Shown here piece after piece: positions 25,828 through 35,927 of a stretch of 64,000 nt of DNA (position 1 is the stretch's first letter; the number at the start of each line of letters is the position of its first letter). The stretch is from positions 62,001 through 126,000 of the forward strand of contig JALLLS010000013.1 of assembly GCA_025094145.1 (NCBI GenBank), in the 5' to 3' direction. Under the pieces are notes generated by a model. It did not search any database and was not told the DNA's origin. It was given only the letters and a program-made list of their open reading frames with translations. Position numbers and translations under genes: made by a program. This DNA comes from Spinellus fusiger. Lineage: Eukaryota; Mucoromycota; Mucoromycetes; Mucorales; Phycomycetaceae.

Positions 25828-27199
25828 CAGTGTCACATCAAAAAACTAAAATATTTTTCATTTTCCGATATGATTCTTGTTTATGGAAATACTCATTCTT
25901 TGTCATAAAAACACACATTAAACACACAGTAGAGACTTGAAAATTGGATAAAGTATAAAGAAGGTCATCAAGATAATATATACAGATTTATTAGGTGGAA
26001 ACCCTTAGTATTTGGTGTTTCCACCCTTGACCTTAATAACAGCTCTACATCTCCGATGCATGCTGTTGATGAGGGCGTTGGTGACAGTCTTGGGTATTTT
26101 TTCCCACTCTTGCACCAGAAGAGCCTTCAGATCCTGGAGGGTGCTCCTTGGGGTCATCTTCTTTCTGACTGCTCTGTCAAGCTCCTCCCAAAGATGCTCA
26201 ATTGGGTCCAGGTCAGGGCTTTGAGAGGGCCACCCCTCCATAGTGACTATGCCTCTCTCATCCTTCCATTTCCTAGTCTCCTTACTAGTATGGCACCTAG
26301 CATTGTCCTCTTGAAGAACATAGCCTACCACTGGATTCAGTGCCTTAAGACGAGCCAGCTCGGGGCAATAGGCCGTTTCTAAAATACTGGTGTATTTGGC
26401 ACTATTGATGGATCCCTCCACCACAGCAAGTCTACCAACACTTTCACCAGAAAAGGAACCCCAGATCATCACACTGCCACCACCAAACTTCATCATTGGC
26501 TTCACATTCTTTGGGAGAAGCCCCTCATTCTTCCTACGGACCACCCTGTTGTGGTTGTTGTTGCTCATCAACTGGAACTTTGATTCATCGGACCAGATGA
26601 CCGTTCTCCAGTCTTCCTCGGTCCAGTGAAGGTGGGCTCTGGCCCAAGCAAGCCTCAGCTTCTTGTGATTGTTGGTGAGAGCAGGCTTTCTAATCACCCT
26701 GCAAGAAGACAGGTCAATCTTCTTCATCATTCTTTCAAAAGTGCTCATGGACACTTTGGTGGCCATTCCCTGGTGGAGCTCCTTCATGCTCTGGAAAGGG
26801 TCCCTTGCCACCTCGTGAGAAACTTCCCTCTCGTCTCTCTCCTTCAAGACAAACTTGCGTCCAGAGCTCTTGCCTGCCTTGAAACAGCCAGTTTCCTTGT
26901 ACCTCTTCATGATGAGGCTGACAGCGGGCTGACAGACACCAAACATAGCTACAATGTCTGTCTGTCTGGTGCCATTTACGGTGGCCTCGTGTACAATGAG
27001 TTTACGAGTAAAGTCGTCAATATTTCTCTTTCTGTTTCCAAGAGGCTTGGTGGTTTTTTCGGTGGTGTTAGACATGATAAATATGATAGCGAAAAAAGAA
27101 GAAATGAAGAATGTGTAAAAAAAAAAAGTTTTTTTTTTTTTTTTTAGCAAAATTAGAGTCGGAAAATGAAAAATATTTTAGTTTTTTGATGTGACACTG
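25828..27199 (-). mobile_element. Complete Tc1-like element X at the exact centre of the palindrome (1,372 bp)
   Basis: Terminal inverted repeats of about 40 bp (CAGTGTCACATCAAAAAACT...) lie at both ends, flanked by TA at 25826-25827 and 27200-27201. The flanking sequence on each side is the same 4.2-kb arm in inverse orientation, beginning immediately at the TA. The element encodes an intact transposase. Confidence 0.95.
26005..27075 (-). CDS. DD35E Tc1-like transposase, apparently intact
   Basis: Starting at MSNTTEKTT (27075) it is 356 aa; an upstream in-frame ATG at 27150 would add a Lys/Phe run and is unlikely. Two helix-turn-helix units (KLIVHEATVNGTRQTDIVAM and GVCQPAVSLIMKRYKETG) precede a basic GRKF linker. 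The DDE domain has WSDESKF, LQEDNARCH and DLDPIEHLW, with 35 residues between the second Asp and the Glu, and the GGGSVMIWG motif between the first two. No stop or frameshift, so it may be active and may drive the decayed relatives. Confidence 0.93.
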   Translation of the reverse strand: MSNTTEKTTKPLGNRKRNIDDFTRKLIVHEATVNGTRQTDIVAMFGVCQPAVSLIMKRYKETGCFKAGKSSGRKFVLKERDEREVSHEVARDPFQSMKELHQGMATKVSMSTFERMMKKIDLSSCRVIRKPALTNNHKKLRLAWARAHLHWTEEDWRTVIWSDESKFQLMSNNNHNRVVRRKNEGLLPKNVKPMMKFGGGSVMIWGSFSGESVGRLAVVEGSINSAKYTSILETAYCPELARLKALNPVVGYVLQEDNARCHTSKETRKWKDERGIVTMEGWPSQSPDLDPIEHLWEELDRAVRKKMTPRSTLQDLKALLVQEWEKIPKTVTNALINSMHRRCRAVIKVKGGNTKY

Positions 27200-28488
27200 T
27201 ATTTCATATCTTACATAAGAGACACTTGTAGCATTTTTCTTCCTTTCTTTTTAATAAAAGTATATCCATATTTAATTTAAAATGCAACTAACAGACGATC
27301 AAAAACTTACCATTGTTAATTTTCGACAAGCAAATATGAAAGTAAAAGAAATAGCTGAAAGAACTGGAGTAAAGCTGCGAACAATCTACAATGTTCTAAA
27401 TCAACAAAAGACAAGAGGAACTACCAAACGCCAAGAAGGTTCAGGAAGACCCAAAATATTCAATGAAAGAGGAATACGACACCTTCTGGACGTTGTTGGC
27501 AAGAACAGACGATTGACTTTAAGTGAGATAGCTGCAGCAATACCCGAAGAATGCAGCAAGCACACTGTTAGACGTGTACTGCATGAAGAGGGTATATTTA
27601 GCCGAGTGGCAAAGAAGAAACCTTTTTTTGAATGAAACACATAAAGAAAGAAGACTCAAGTTTGCCAAAGAACATCTCCACTGGACCATTGGCGTGTAGA
27701 AAAAAGTTATATGGACTGACGAAAGTAGTTTCGAAATTGGCAAAAACAGTCGAGTGGTTCACGTTTGGCGTAAGGATGGAGAAGCCTATAAAAAAGATTG
27801 TCTTGCTCCCACATTCAAGAGTGGAAGATCTTCAGTCATGGTTTGGGGAGCTATTCGTCATGGTGAAAAGTCAGAACTAGTGATGCTTGAGAAGAATGAA
27901 CGAAAGGCTGTTGATTTTGTCAAGAAAGTCTATGAAGAGTCATTGCTACGTTTCTGGGGTCTAGAGTGCCACCTAATATTGATGGAAGATGGAGCACCCA
28001 CTCACAAAAGTATTGTAGCAAGTGATTGGAAAAATTGAGAGAGGAATTGATAGTTTGGAGTGGCCTGCTCAATCACCCGATCCGAACCCCATTGAAAACC
28101 TTTGGATGCAAATGGAAGACAAGGTCCAGGAGAGATGCAATGGTTCTTTTAAGATAGACAAGTTCAAAAATATTATACAAGAAGCCTGGGATTCCTTTGA
28201 GCCAAAAATATGGAATTCTTTGATTGAGATAATGTCAGCACGAATGCAAGAAGTCATCAAGAACAAGGGTGGGAGTACCCATTACTAAAACTACATTTGT
28301 AATAATTTTTATAAGTAAATTTAAATATAAATTACATATAAGTATTCTAGAGCCTTTCTTTAACATAATATGAGCTTTATTAAAGTAGAAAATACGTTTT
28401 ATTTCTCTTGATACAAGAAAAACACTGTATTGATGATATGAAATCAATCAGATTTTTTTAAATTGCCAATTTTTTTGCTACCCCACTG
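27200..28488 (+). mobile_element. Tc1-like element Z, truncated (right copy)
   Basis: Mirror image of 24539-25827. The intact outer terminal repeat ends at 28488 (accccactg before TA). The inner end is cut at the dyad. Confidence 0.8.
27282..28288 (+). pseudogene. Element Z transposase pseudogene (right copy)
   Basis: Identical in sequence to the left copy, including the same frameshifts between the DNA-binding half (27282-27635) and the catalytic pieces (27754-28038 and 28022-28288). The shared lesions show that decay preceded the inverted duplication. Confidence 0.85.
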
Positions 28489-29192
28489 TACATGCCCAAT
28501 TAGGAATGGATCAACAGAAATACAGTATCAGATGAGAAAAAAAATGGAATTTTTTTTTGTCTGAAAATTTGATTGTGTCAATGCAAAATTCAAGCAGAAC
28601 AAAGGTCGGTCTTTTATATAAGAGCGTGCATAAAAGCGGCAATAAAATGAAGAAATCAATAAGTACATCAAAATTAGCATTATATTCTCTTTGATTATAT
28701 GCAATAGATATTATAAAGAATGTATAATGTAAAAAGTGACAAGAAGAATAACAAAGAGTCATGAAGCGAAAGACACGGGCTTTCTTGCATGTGGGAAGGT
28801 GTGAGGTCATTCTAGCAGCGACGTGTACTGTGACTGCCAAAATATAGCAGTAGATATTGTTCAAAATATAGAAACAAAAGGTGTGTTTGGTAATGTAAGA
28901 AGTATATTTCGCAAAGCTTTGATTTCTAATGAATCACTAGCTTTTATACCTTTTCTACTTATCATAATAGTCTATCTAAAAATACTAAAGCAATTTCTAC
29001 TGAAACATTTGCCAAGTCTTTCCATCACCTCAGCATATTGAGTGTAAGAGACTTCCTAATTTTCAATAATATAGTCACGACTCAGGTCGCGTCCTGCCCT
29101 TTTCTTTTCTTTTCTTTTCTTTTATCACTCTCTCGCTATTTTCACACTCACTTTTTCGTTGAATGGATGAATGCATGCTATATATTTGAAAC

Positions 29193-29576
29193 ATGGAGGA
29201 GAAGATAAAAAAAAGTGTTCTTCTCATCATGTCTTCCTCATCACTCATTCAGTTTGGACATGAAGCCATTCAAACTTGGTCATGTTCAACTTTTTTCTTT
29301 CTTTCTGCACCACCTTATCCAGTCATCAATAACTATGACTTTAGTCAACATTTTTCTAATGATACTAATATAGTCACTGCCCGGATAGTTGTAGCTGCTG
29401 CAGTTTTCATAATTACAACCAATCAGAAGCATCTTACGGACCTACTGGTAAATATGAAAGATCTCTCTTATACTCAATCTATACTTACCTATGTTTGTTT
29501 TTAGAACTCTTTTTACATAAAAGAAGCATACCATTGGTCAAGAGTACTCATAGACACACAAGGAAAGTTCATTTGA
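29193..29576 (+). CDS. Small unrecognised protein, ~108 aa (right-arm copy)
   Basis: Exons 29193-29447 and 29505-29576. Same sequence as the gene at 23451-23834, including the splice sites. The arm carries several hundred bp of upstream sequence, so both copies share their promoter region. Confidence 0.45.
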
Positions 29577-29668
29577 TACAATCTATTCTTTCTACTCTTT
29601 TGTATTCTTGACCCATGGCCAATATATAATGAGAATAAAAACAATCACAAAAAAATAAAAAATAAATC

Positions 29669-29926
29669 TCATTCTATTTGACCATCCACTGGTATCTTCT
29701 TGGGCGCCTTTTGTCGCCCGTAGTTCTGTGCCCTCATTGGGCCGTAGTTAAGGCCATAGTGTGCCATAGGTTTGTAATATCGCCTGATTTTTTTTTGTTC
29801 TGTGTTTCTCTCTCTCTCTTTTGGGTGCTGTTGGTGCTCCCTCTTCTGGGGGATGTATTTTTGGCCTTTTCTTGGGCTATGGTTTGGTAAGTCATGCTTT
29901 GTATGTCTTTTTCTAACATTATCTTC
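29669..29926 (-). CDS. Possible 3' exon of an unrecognised polar protein (right-arm copy)
   Basis: Mirror copy of 23101-23358, with the same open frame and the same doubt about coding strand. Confidence 0.3.
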   Translation of the reverse strand, partial: EDNVRKRHTKHDLPNHSPRKGQKYIPQKREHQQHPKERERNTEQKKIRRYYKPMAHYGLNYGPMRAQNYGRQKAPKKIPVDGQIE

Positions 29927-30097
29927 TTAGTCCTTCCTTCCCCCCTTTCTGTTCTTTCCTGCTTCTTTGCCTTATCTTTTGTATTTTGGTGCTCTTTTGG
30001 GGCATTGGTTTGGTGGGGCATTGAGGTATGTTTTTGTGGGGGTTTTCGGGACTCACCTATTCTTGGTTTCAATGATAGGGAAATGTATCAGGTTATA

Positions 30098-31409
30098 CAG
30101 TCACACCCAATTGAATTTAATACTTCCTAAATTTTAATAAAATAATACCTTTATCTTTACATAAAACTCTTATTCTTTCCAAATAGTGTTAAACCTACAC
30201 ACTATGTAAGATAGATATTCAGAAGCTCACACTTGTGGAGAATAGGATAAGGCAAATGATAGAAGATTGTGGAGCATTTATTACATGTTGAAGACTGGAT
30301 CAAAATTGACTGTCACTACAAACGTAGTTGAGATGAAAAAGACCACAGTTCAAAATATTATCAGAAACATCAAAGAACGTGGGTCACCATTGCGTTTTAA
30401 TAGTCATGGAAAACCTAAGAAAGCCAGTGAGAGGGACCTCAGACACCTGGAAAAGGTCATTAGAGAGGACCCATTTGCCTCATATAATCAACTGAAATTG
30501 GAAATGTTGAAGATTCAGGTTGATGTATGTAGAAACATCATTATCAGTTACTGCAATCAGTTAGGGTTCGGATCTTTTTCTCCAGCTCACAAGCCAACCT
30601 TAACTGTAAAACACAAAGAGAAACGGCTTTGTTGGGCTAAGGAACATGTCAATTGGACGAACGACCAGTGGAGAGGTGTTATTTAGTCTGATGAGTCCAG
30701 GTACACCGTAAAAGAGAACAATAGTGGTGCGTTTGTCATCATAAAAGTTGGAGAAAGGTATTATCCTAATCCTATTGTTTTAACAACGAAGTTTGGTGGC
30801 GGTGAGGTCATGCTTTGGAGCTGTTTTTGGGCGGGCAGATTTGGCCCATGAGTCTTTGTTGATAGCACTGTAAACTAAGACAAATATATCACTATTTTGG
30901 GTGGTGATTTTCATCCTTGGTTCATGGAATTGTATCAGAAAGAGAACCAGGGAGTTTCTGTTACAAGAAGATGGTGCTAGCTGTCATACTGGGGGCTATG
31001 CCAGATGATGGAAAGAGACGCATCAGATTAGCCATTTTGATTACTGGATCACACAAATCCCTGACTTGAGCCCAATGGAAGAAAAAAGAGTATCTATTAC
31101 TAATATTGAAAGTTTGAAGGCTCTAATTGCAGAGGAGTGGGAGAGGGTTGGTGTTGAACTTGCACAACGATTAGTTCTGAGTATGACAGATAGATGTCAG
31201 GCTGTCATTGATGCCAAAGGAGGCCATACAAAACATTAACTATTTTATTATTATTTTATTTTCTATAATTAAATATGTTGAGCTTTGTTGTGTGAAAGTT
31301 TGAAGCTTCTATATCAAATGTGGAGTGTGTTATGTAATGTTGAACATATCCTAAATATTTCGTCCTGAAATTTATTTTCAAAGGTATTAAATTCAATTGG
31401 GTGCGACTG
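30098..31409 (+). mobile_element. Tc1-like element Y, decayed (right-arm copy)
   Basis: 1,312 bp with terminal repeats at both ends (TA then cagtcacaccc at 30098; gtgcgactg then TA at 31409). The transposase frame starts near 30267 and stops at 30686 just before SDESRYTV; a later piece reads KFGGGEVMLWSCFW and then meets another stop. The C-terminal part (31040-31240) is readable only with further frame changes. Confidence 0.88.
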
Positions 31410-34238
31410 TAGTTGTTAGACTATAGAGAATTGTTACTATGCTTGATCTTAGACTTAAGGCTAGTAGAGGTTTTAACAATGGTATTGGTGCGTGTCCAGG
31501 GTAGTTGGATTATCTAGCCCATGTACTTCAAATGATCTTACTTAATCGGCTTGAGAGGGCTGACAGGTAAGTATAAGATGATTAGGTGATGAGGTGATGA
31601 GGTGGCAGAGGTGGCCATTGGTGTTTTCTCTGGGATGTCAGTCTCTGGTCTACTTTTTTGACCAATTTTTCTACTCATGCTTCTGGTTTGTTTCTACTTT
31701 TTTTTAGTCTTAGTGTCCCTCATTTGGTTCTCTTTCCCAATCTTCTCTAACATCTTTTGATGTCTCTTCACCTATACATCACTGAAGGCTTTTTCCCTGT
31801 GGGGTTTTTTGATGACTCTATAGTCTTTATAGGAAATCATAGAAACATATTTTATCTTTCATATTCACCAGGAGCAATTTTTAATAAAAAGTGGTTGAAT
31901 ATAATGTGGTTTTTGACTGATTAAATTAGTATGGCTTCTGCTGCTGAAAATTAATTTATGCAAACCATTTCATTTTGGGTTTTAAAAATTAACTTTGTCT
32001 CTCCCCTATAGTTCAATCTCGTAAATGCACAAAGTCGTTATCTAAGGAACCCATAAAATTATTAACTGAGCTTTTTAAATTATTTTCATTAATCAAACTC
32101 AGAATGATGTTCAATATGTTTGCTCTACTTTATTATGACTGTAGCTCAATGTTAGATATAGACTTAAGACTTCCAATACATAAATAAAATAAAATGGTTA
32201 TGTAGACTGGTTCTCCTACAGTTGATTTGTAGATATTTTTTTAATTAAAGAATACTTAATTGTTCTCCTATGAGAAATAAACTTGATAGAATATTTCATA
32301 AAGATACAATGATAATTATGAGTATAGGTTTATTCACTATAAATTACTACGGCATTTTGGTTCAAGGAAATCTCAAACAAGACTCAGTACAGAAAATACT
32401 AAAGGAGTTTATAAAATATTCATCCACGTGGAAAATGGAATTCTGTGACTGAAGAATGACTACTAAAGGCAGACATGAGAGCTGCAAGTTAATAATAAAG
32501 GTAAGTATAAATTGGCTTTTGTTGTTGTATAATGACTTCTCATCACCTTTTTCATAGACTGTGAATCATTGTGGCTTATTACATTGGCACAGTAATATAT
32601 GTGCCATTTGATAGCAGAGTAAGACGCTTATGGCATCGGAAGAAGCAGTTTGTTCTGTAGTCCTATTAAGTGTATTATTTTCTTTGTATTTTCTTCTCGG
32701 TCACCTTAGAACATTCAGAGCACTGAGCGTCTGTGTATTAAAGGAACAAGCTCAACGATATGAATCGGATGTCGAGATTCAGCCCAACAGACCCTCCGAC
32801 TTCAGTATCCGACGATATTCTTCTTTCTAAACAGTGTTGTTTGATTGTACACCTTTCTTTATTTTATTTTTAGTATTTACAATGAGACCTTTCTGCATCC
32901 ACTAATTTTATGTTTATTTACTGATAATTAAACTAAAATATTTATCCATCAAATCTATGGAAAGGAAGGTATACAGCAGTGAAATTCAAAGAAGAAAGAT
33001 TAGACTACTGAGGCTATGGGACATTAAATTTCACAGAAATCTATCATTTGTACCATTGATCACACTGCCTTGATAATGGAAATAAAACACCCCACTGTGA
33101 CACACAAACACAAACACACCAAACTCATCTAGAACTCATTATAATGATGAATCATATAAAGACTATGCTTGTTCTCAGTAATAGAGCTGTGGTTGCTATT
33201 ACCACTGATGTGGAATATCATATCAGCTATTCAGTCTAAACAGGTTTTTAATTATGCAGACACTGTGATGTTTAAAACTCATATGCGACAAGACTCTATT
33301 AGTCTCTCATCAAGAAAAAGAGTCTATGAATGCACCATGAACACTACTTGTGAATCAATACTCCCTCTAGACTGACATTGTTCATAGATATCTTCTCAAG
33401 CTTAAACTAATCATTAAGGAGGAATAGTGTGGCAGGTACATATCATTCTCTTCCAATGTTGGCTAAAAAAAAGTAGCCAATAAATATGCATGAAGAGACA
33501 CATAAGAACAACATGATGTGTACACTAAAAGGTTTACTTTCTGATAAATAACACTATTATTTCTACCTGTTAAAGGTATATAGTCTATTTCTAAGGATTT
33601 CTTAGGGTTATAGTTATAATAACGAAGCAGTCAAGCTTAGTTTATCTAAGAAAATGTCTGTGAGCTTAGCCAACTGTTTGGATTTTTCTAGAGGATGTTC
33701 TAATTATAATTGGTTTTAAGCACAAATTTCTCAATAATGTCGTCTTTGGGTTTAACTAAAGGAAATTCGGACAGTTCAAAGAGTAAACAAAGTCTGATCT
33801 TTATTGATGGGTCTTTCGCCCATCTTTTATACTTTTCTAATTGATACTGTCTACTAATAAAAGCTATGAAAAGCCCCTTGTTACTACAGTATCATCCCTG
33901 AGATATACGCCTTGCTACTAACTTATCTTCTACCATGTGGTCCCGTTTAGGCCATTTGTGTTTCTGTTGACTAGGATGATCGATAGTTCTGTTTATGGAA
34001 ATGTGATTATCCGACAATAATAACACAAAACTCGATCAAACCAATAAGGAATACAGAAGAAAATTAACACAAAAGTAAAGCTTAAAATTTCAGTAGGCAG
34101 TGAGTATTAGAACGTTTTTTTTTTTCATTTTCATCTTTTTATAATTTTTATTCCTTGTATTTATCTATCGCAGTATGTATTTTTCTAATATCCCTTATTG
34201 TGAAATGAAGCTGGGTAGTAGCAACAAATATGCCCTTT
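31410..34238. other. Long intergenic stretch, no gene recognised
   Basis: 2.8 kb of AT-rich DNA. Open frames at 32270-32452, 32630-32830 and 33169-33375 (plus) are short and unrelated to families I know. At 32769 another frame reads MSRFSPTDPPTSVSDDILLSK and ends soon after; it resembles a short first exon but no partner was found. The segment 33740-34020 has higher complexity and could be a solitary long terminal repeat, which I cannot confirm. Confidence 0.45.
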
Positions 34239-35888
34239 ACACTTCCACTTCCCCACTTTTGACTCTCCTTTTCGGAGTTTCTATTGATGACGTCGATGGA
34301 ATCACAACAGTACGCTTCGTCTTGTATTGGTCTGTCTCCTTTAACACATACAGAAAACAAAACACAATGGCTGCTAATCCTCTTGACATGGCTTTGGACG
34401 AGGTTATTTCCAAGACCCGTACCAAACAGACCAACAGAAGCAGACCACAACAGACACACGGCAGACATAACCAGACAAGAGACAAAGCCTTTTCGGTATG
34501 TGATAGTAATAAAAGCCCTCATCCTACACCCATATGTACGCTTGGAAGCAGTCGATAAGAGAGAAGGAGAAGAACACGAGGGGCAGTGTTATTCCATGAA
34601 CGTCTCGGACAACCGATCTATTGTGTTTTGTGGATCTCACTCGCAGCCCTTTGCGCCTTCTTTCTTGAGTCCATTTGGGTGTGGCACGCAACCGACATGT
34701 TTTCACTCAACCTCCTCCTCACTCCACCCCTCACTCCACCCCTCACTCCGTTATGTGGCCTTTTCCACCACTCAGTCGCCCTATGCAAGACCACGCACCA
34801 ACCTCACACGCACCAACAGTCTTGTGGTGGCCAACCTCCACTACAATGTAGATGAGAAGGATCTCTATGTAAGTGTATATACATGGATGTGCATATGCAT
34901 GTACCTATGTGTGTGTTTGTGTGTGTCCATTTGTAGATGGAATATGTGTACTCATGCATCAACACACATACACCAGGAATTGTTCAGCCAAGTCGGTCCT
35001 CTCAAACGCGCCTTTCTGCACCTGGCACCTACTGGAAAATCCTCAGGTGTAGCTGATATCATCTTTGCCAACAGTGGAGATGCTGAGAGAGCCATCAAAG
35101 CCTATAACAATGTAGAATTGGATGGTAAGTCGCTTTGTGCACGGATGGTGTGTTAATGGCATTAGAGCGTCCTATGCGTATCACCTTTAGTGACAATGGA
35201 AATCGGCTGATCGTACGCCAGCCATTAGGAAGAGAGAATGGACGCAGAGGTGCATTGAACAACAACAACAACACTCGCTACAACAACAACAACTACAGCA
35301 ACAACAACAGCAACAACAACAACAACAACAACAACCGACAGCATCACCGCAACCTGGGCAACCAGGGCAACCGCAATCGCAAAGAGCCCAAGCCCAATCC
35401 CTCACAGGCAGAACTAGATGCTGACATGGAAACCTACATGAGCACTGCAGTAGTGGTAGGGATTTTATTCTAGCCAAACACACATCACTTATCCTTTCTT
35501 CCTATATGTATCTGTATCTATTTGTATATGTATCTGTATGTATCTGTCTCCATATGTATCTGTGCATCTATCTCTGTATCTCATCTGCATCTCATCTGTA
35601 TATGCCTGGACAAACAAACAAAAAGAACGAGGACACGCCAATGAACTAGGCAGCACAGCGATCCCAACTATAGACAGCGTGTGATTGGGTCCTCTATTTA
35701 AATTCTCTCTCAATTTGGCACAGAATTCCACTTATAGCATATTCTGAGCCCTATCTTTTGTGTGTGTGTTTCTATGGGTGTGCAGTGTGGTGTGCATGTG
35801 TGCAATACGCCTGTCTCGTCATTTTTCTCTTTCTTTCTTTCTTTTTGCCCATACAATAAACAATTGTAAAATTTGTATTCCATCTTCT
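34239..35888. repeat. Left arm (1,650 bp) of a second inverted duplication
   Basis: It matches 40342-41994 in inverse orientation, essentially base for base. The difference I see is one extra CAA/TTG triplet in the right copy. The arm begins 128 bp before the ALY start codon and ends 39 bp before the start codon of the F-BAR gene, so it contains one whole gene plus the DNA between the two genes. Confidence 0.95.
34367..35473 (+). CDS. ALY/REF (Yra1-like) mRNA export adaptor, copy 1
   Basis: Four exons (34367-34495, 34776-34868, 34977-35124, 35166-35473) give 225 aa. The N-terminus MAANPLDMALDEVISK is the short conserved motif (LDMSLDDII-like) that binds the helicase or export receptor. An RNA recognition motif covers ~58-130, with RNP2 LVVANL (59-64) and SGVADIIF as the RNP1 region. 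Next come an Asn-rich tract encoded by CAA/AAC repeats and a C-terminal conserved box LDADMETYMS. It acts in the nucleus, linking spliced mRNA and TREX to the export receptor. An overlapping 290-codon frame (34284-35156) is a read-through of introns. The identical second copy at 40757-41866 lies in the inverse orientation. Confidence 0.92.
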
Positions 35889-35927
35889 CCTATCTTTTAC
35901 AAAATACTCTAGCACAGAGAAGATTCC

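Larger units (their letters stand above)
27200..31409. repeat. Right arm (4,210 bp) of the giant palindrome
   Basis: Inverse copy of 21618-25827. Its outer end coincides with the intact terminal repeat of element Y (ggtgcgactg followed by TA). The left arm has a mutated version of the same 22 bp. Confidence 0.95.

Noticed and set aside
26012..27147. Four plus-strand frames inside element X, up to 173 aa
   Set aside because: They are antisense to the intact transposase; long antisense frames reflect its codon composition.
21618..31409. Palindrome as a missed-adapter sequencing artefact
   Set aside because: Such artefacts fold directly at the turn point; here a 1.37-kb non-palindromic element with its own TA duplication lies at the centre and the outer ends differ. 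An assembly error cannot be fully excluded and is listed as the refutation test.
33740..34020. Possible solitary LTR
   Set aside because: No matching second copy, no clear TG...CA ends and no target duplication seen in the window.
34284..35156. 290-codon open frame on plus strand (and its mirror 41949-41077)
   Set aside because: It starts upstream of the true ATG in another frame and reads through two introns of the ALY gene; only the RRM part is real coding sequence.
35187..35483. Poly-Cys frame on minus strand (and mirror at 40747-41046)
   Set aside because: Antisense of the CAA/AAC tract that encodes poly-Asn in the ALY protein.
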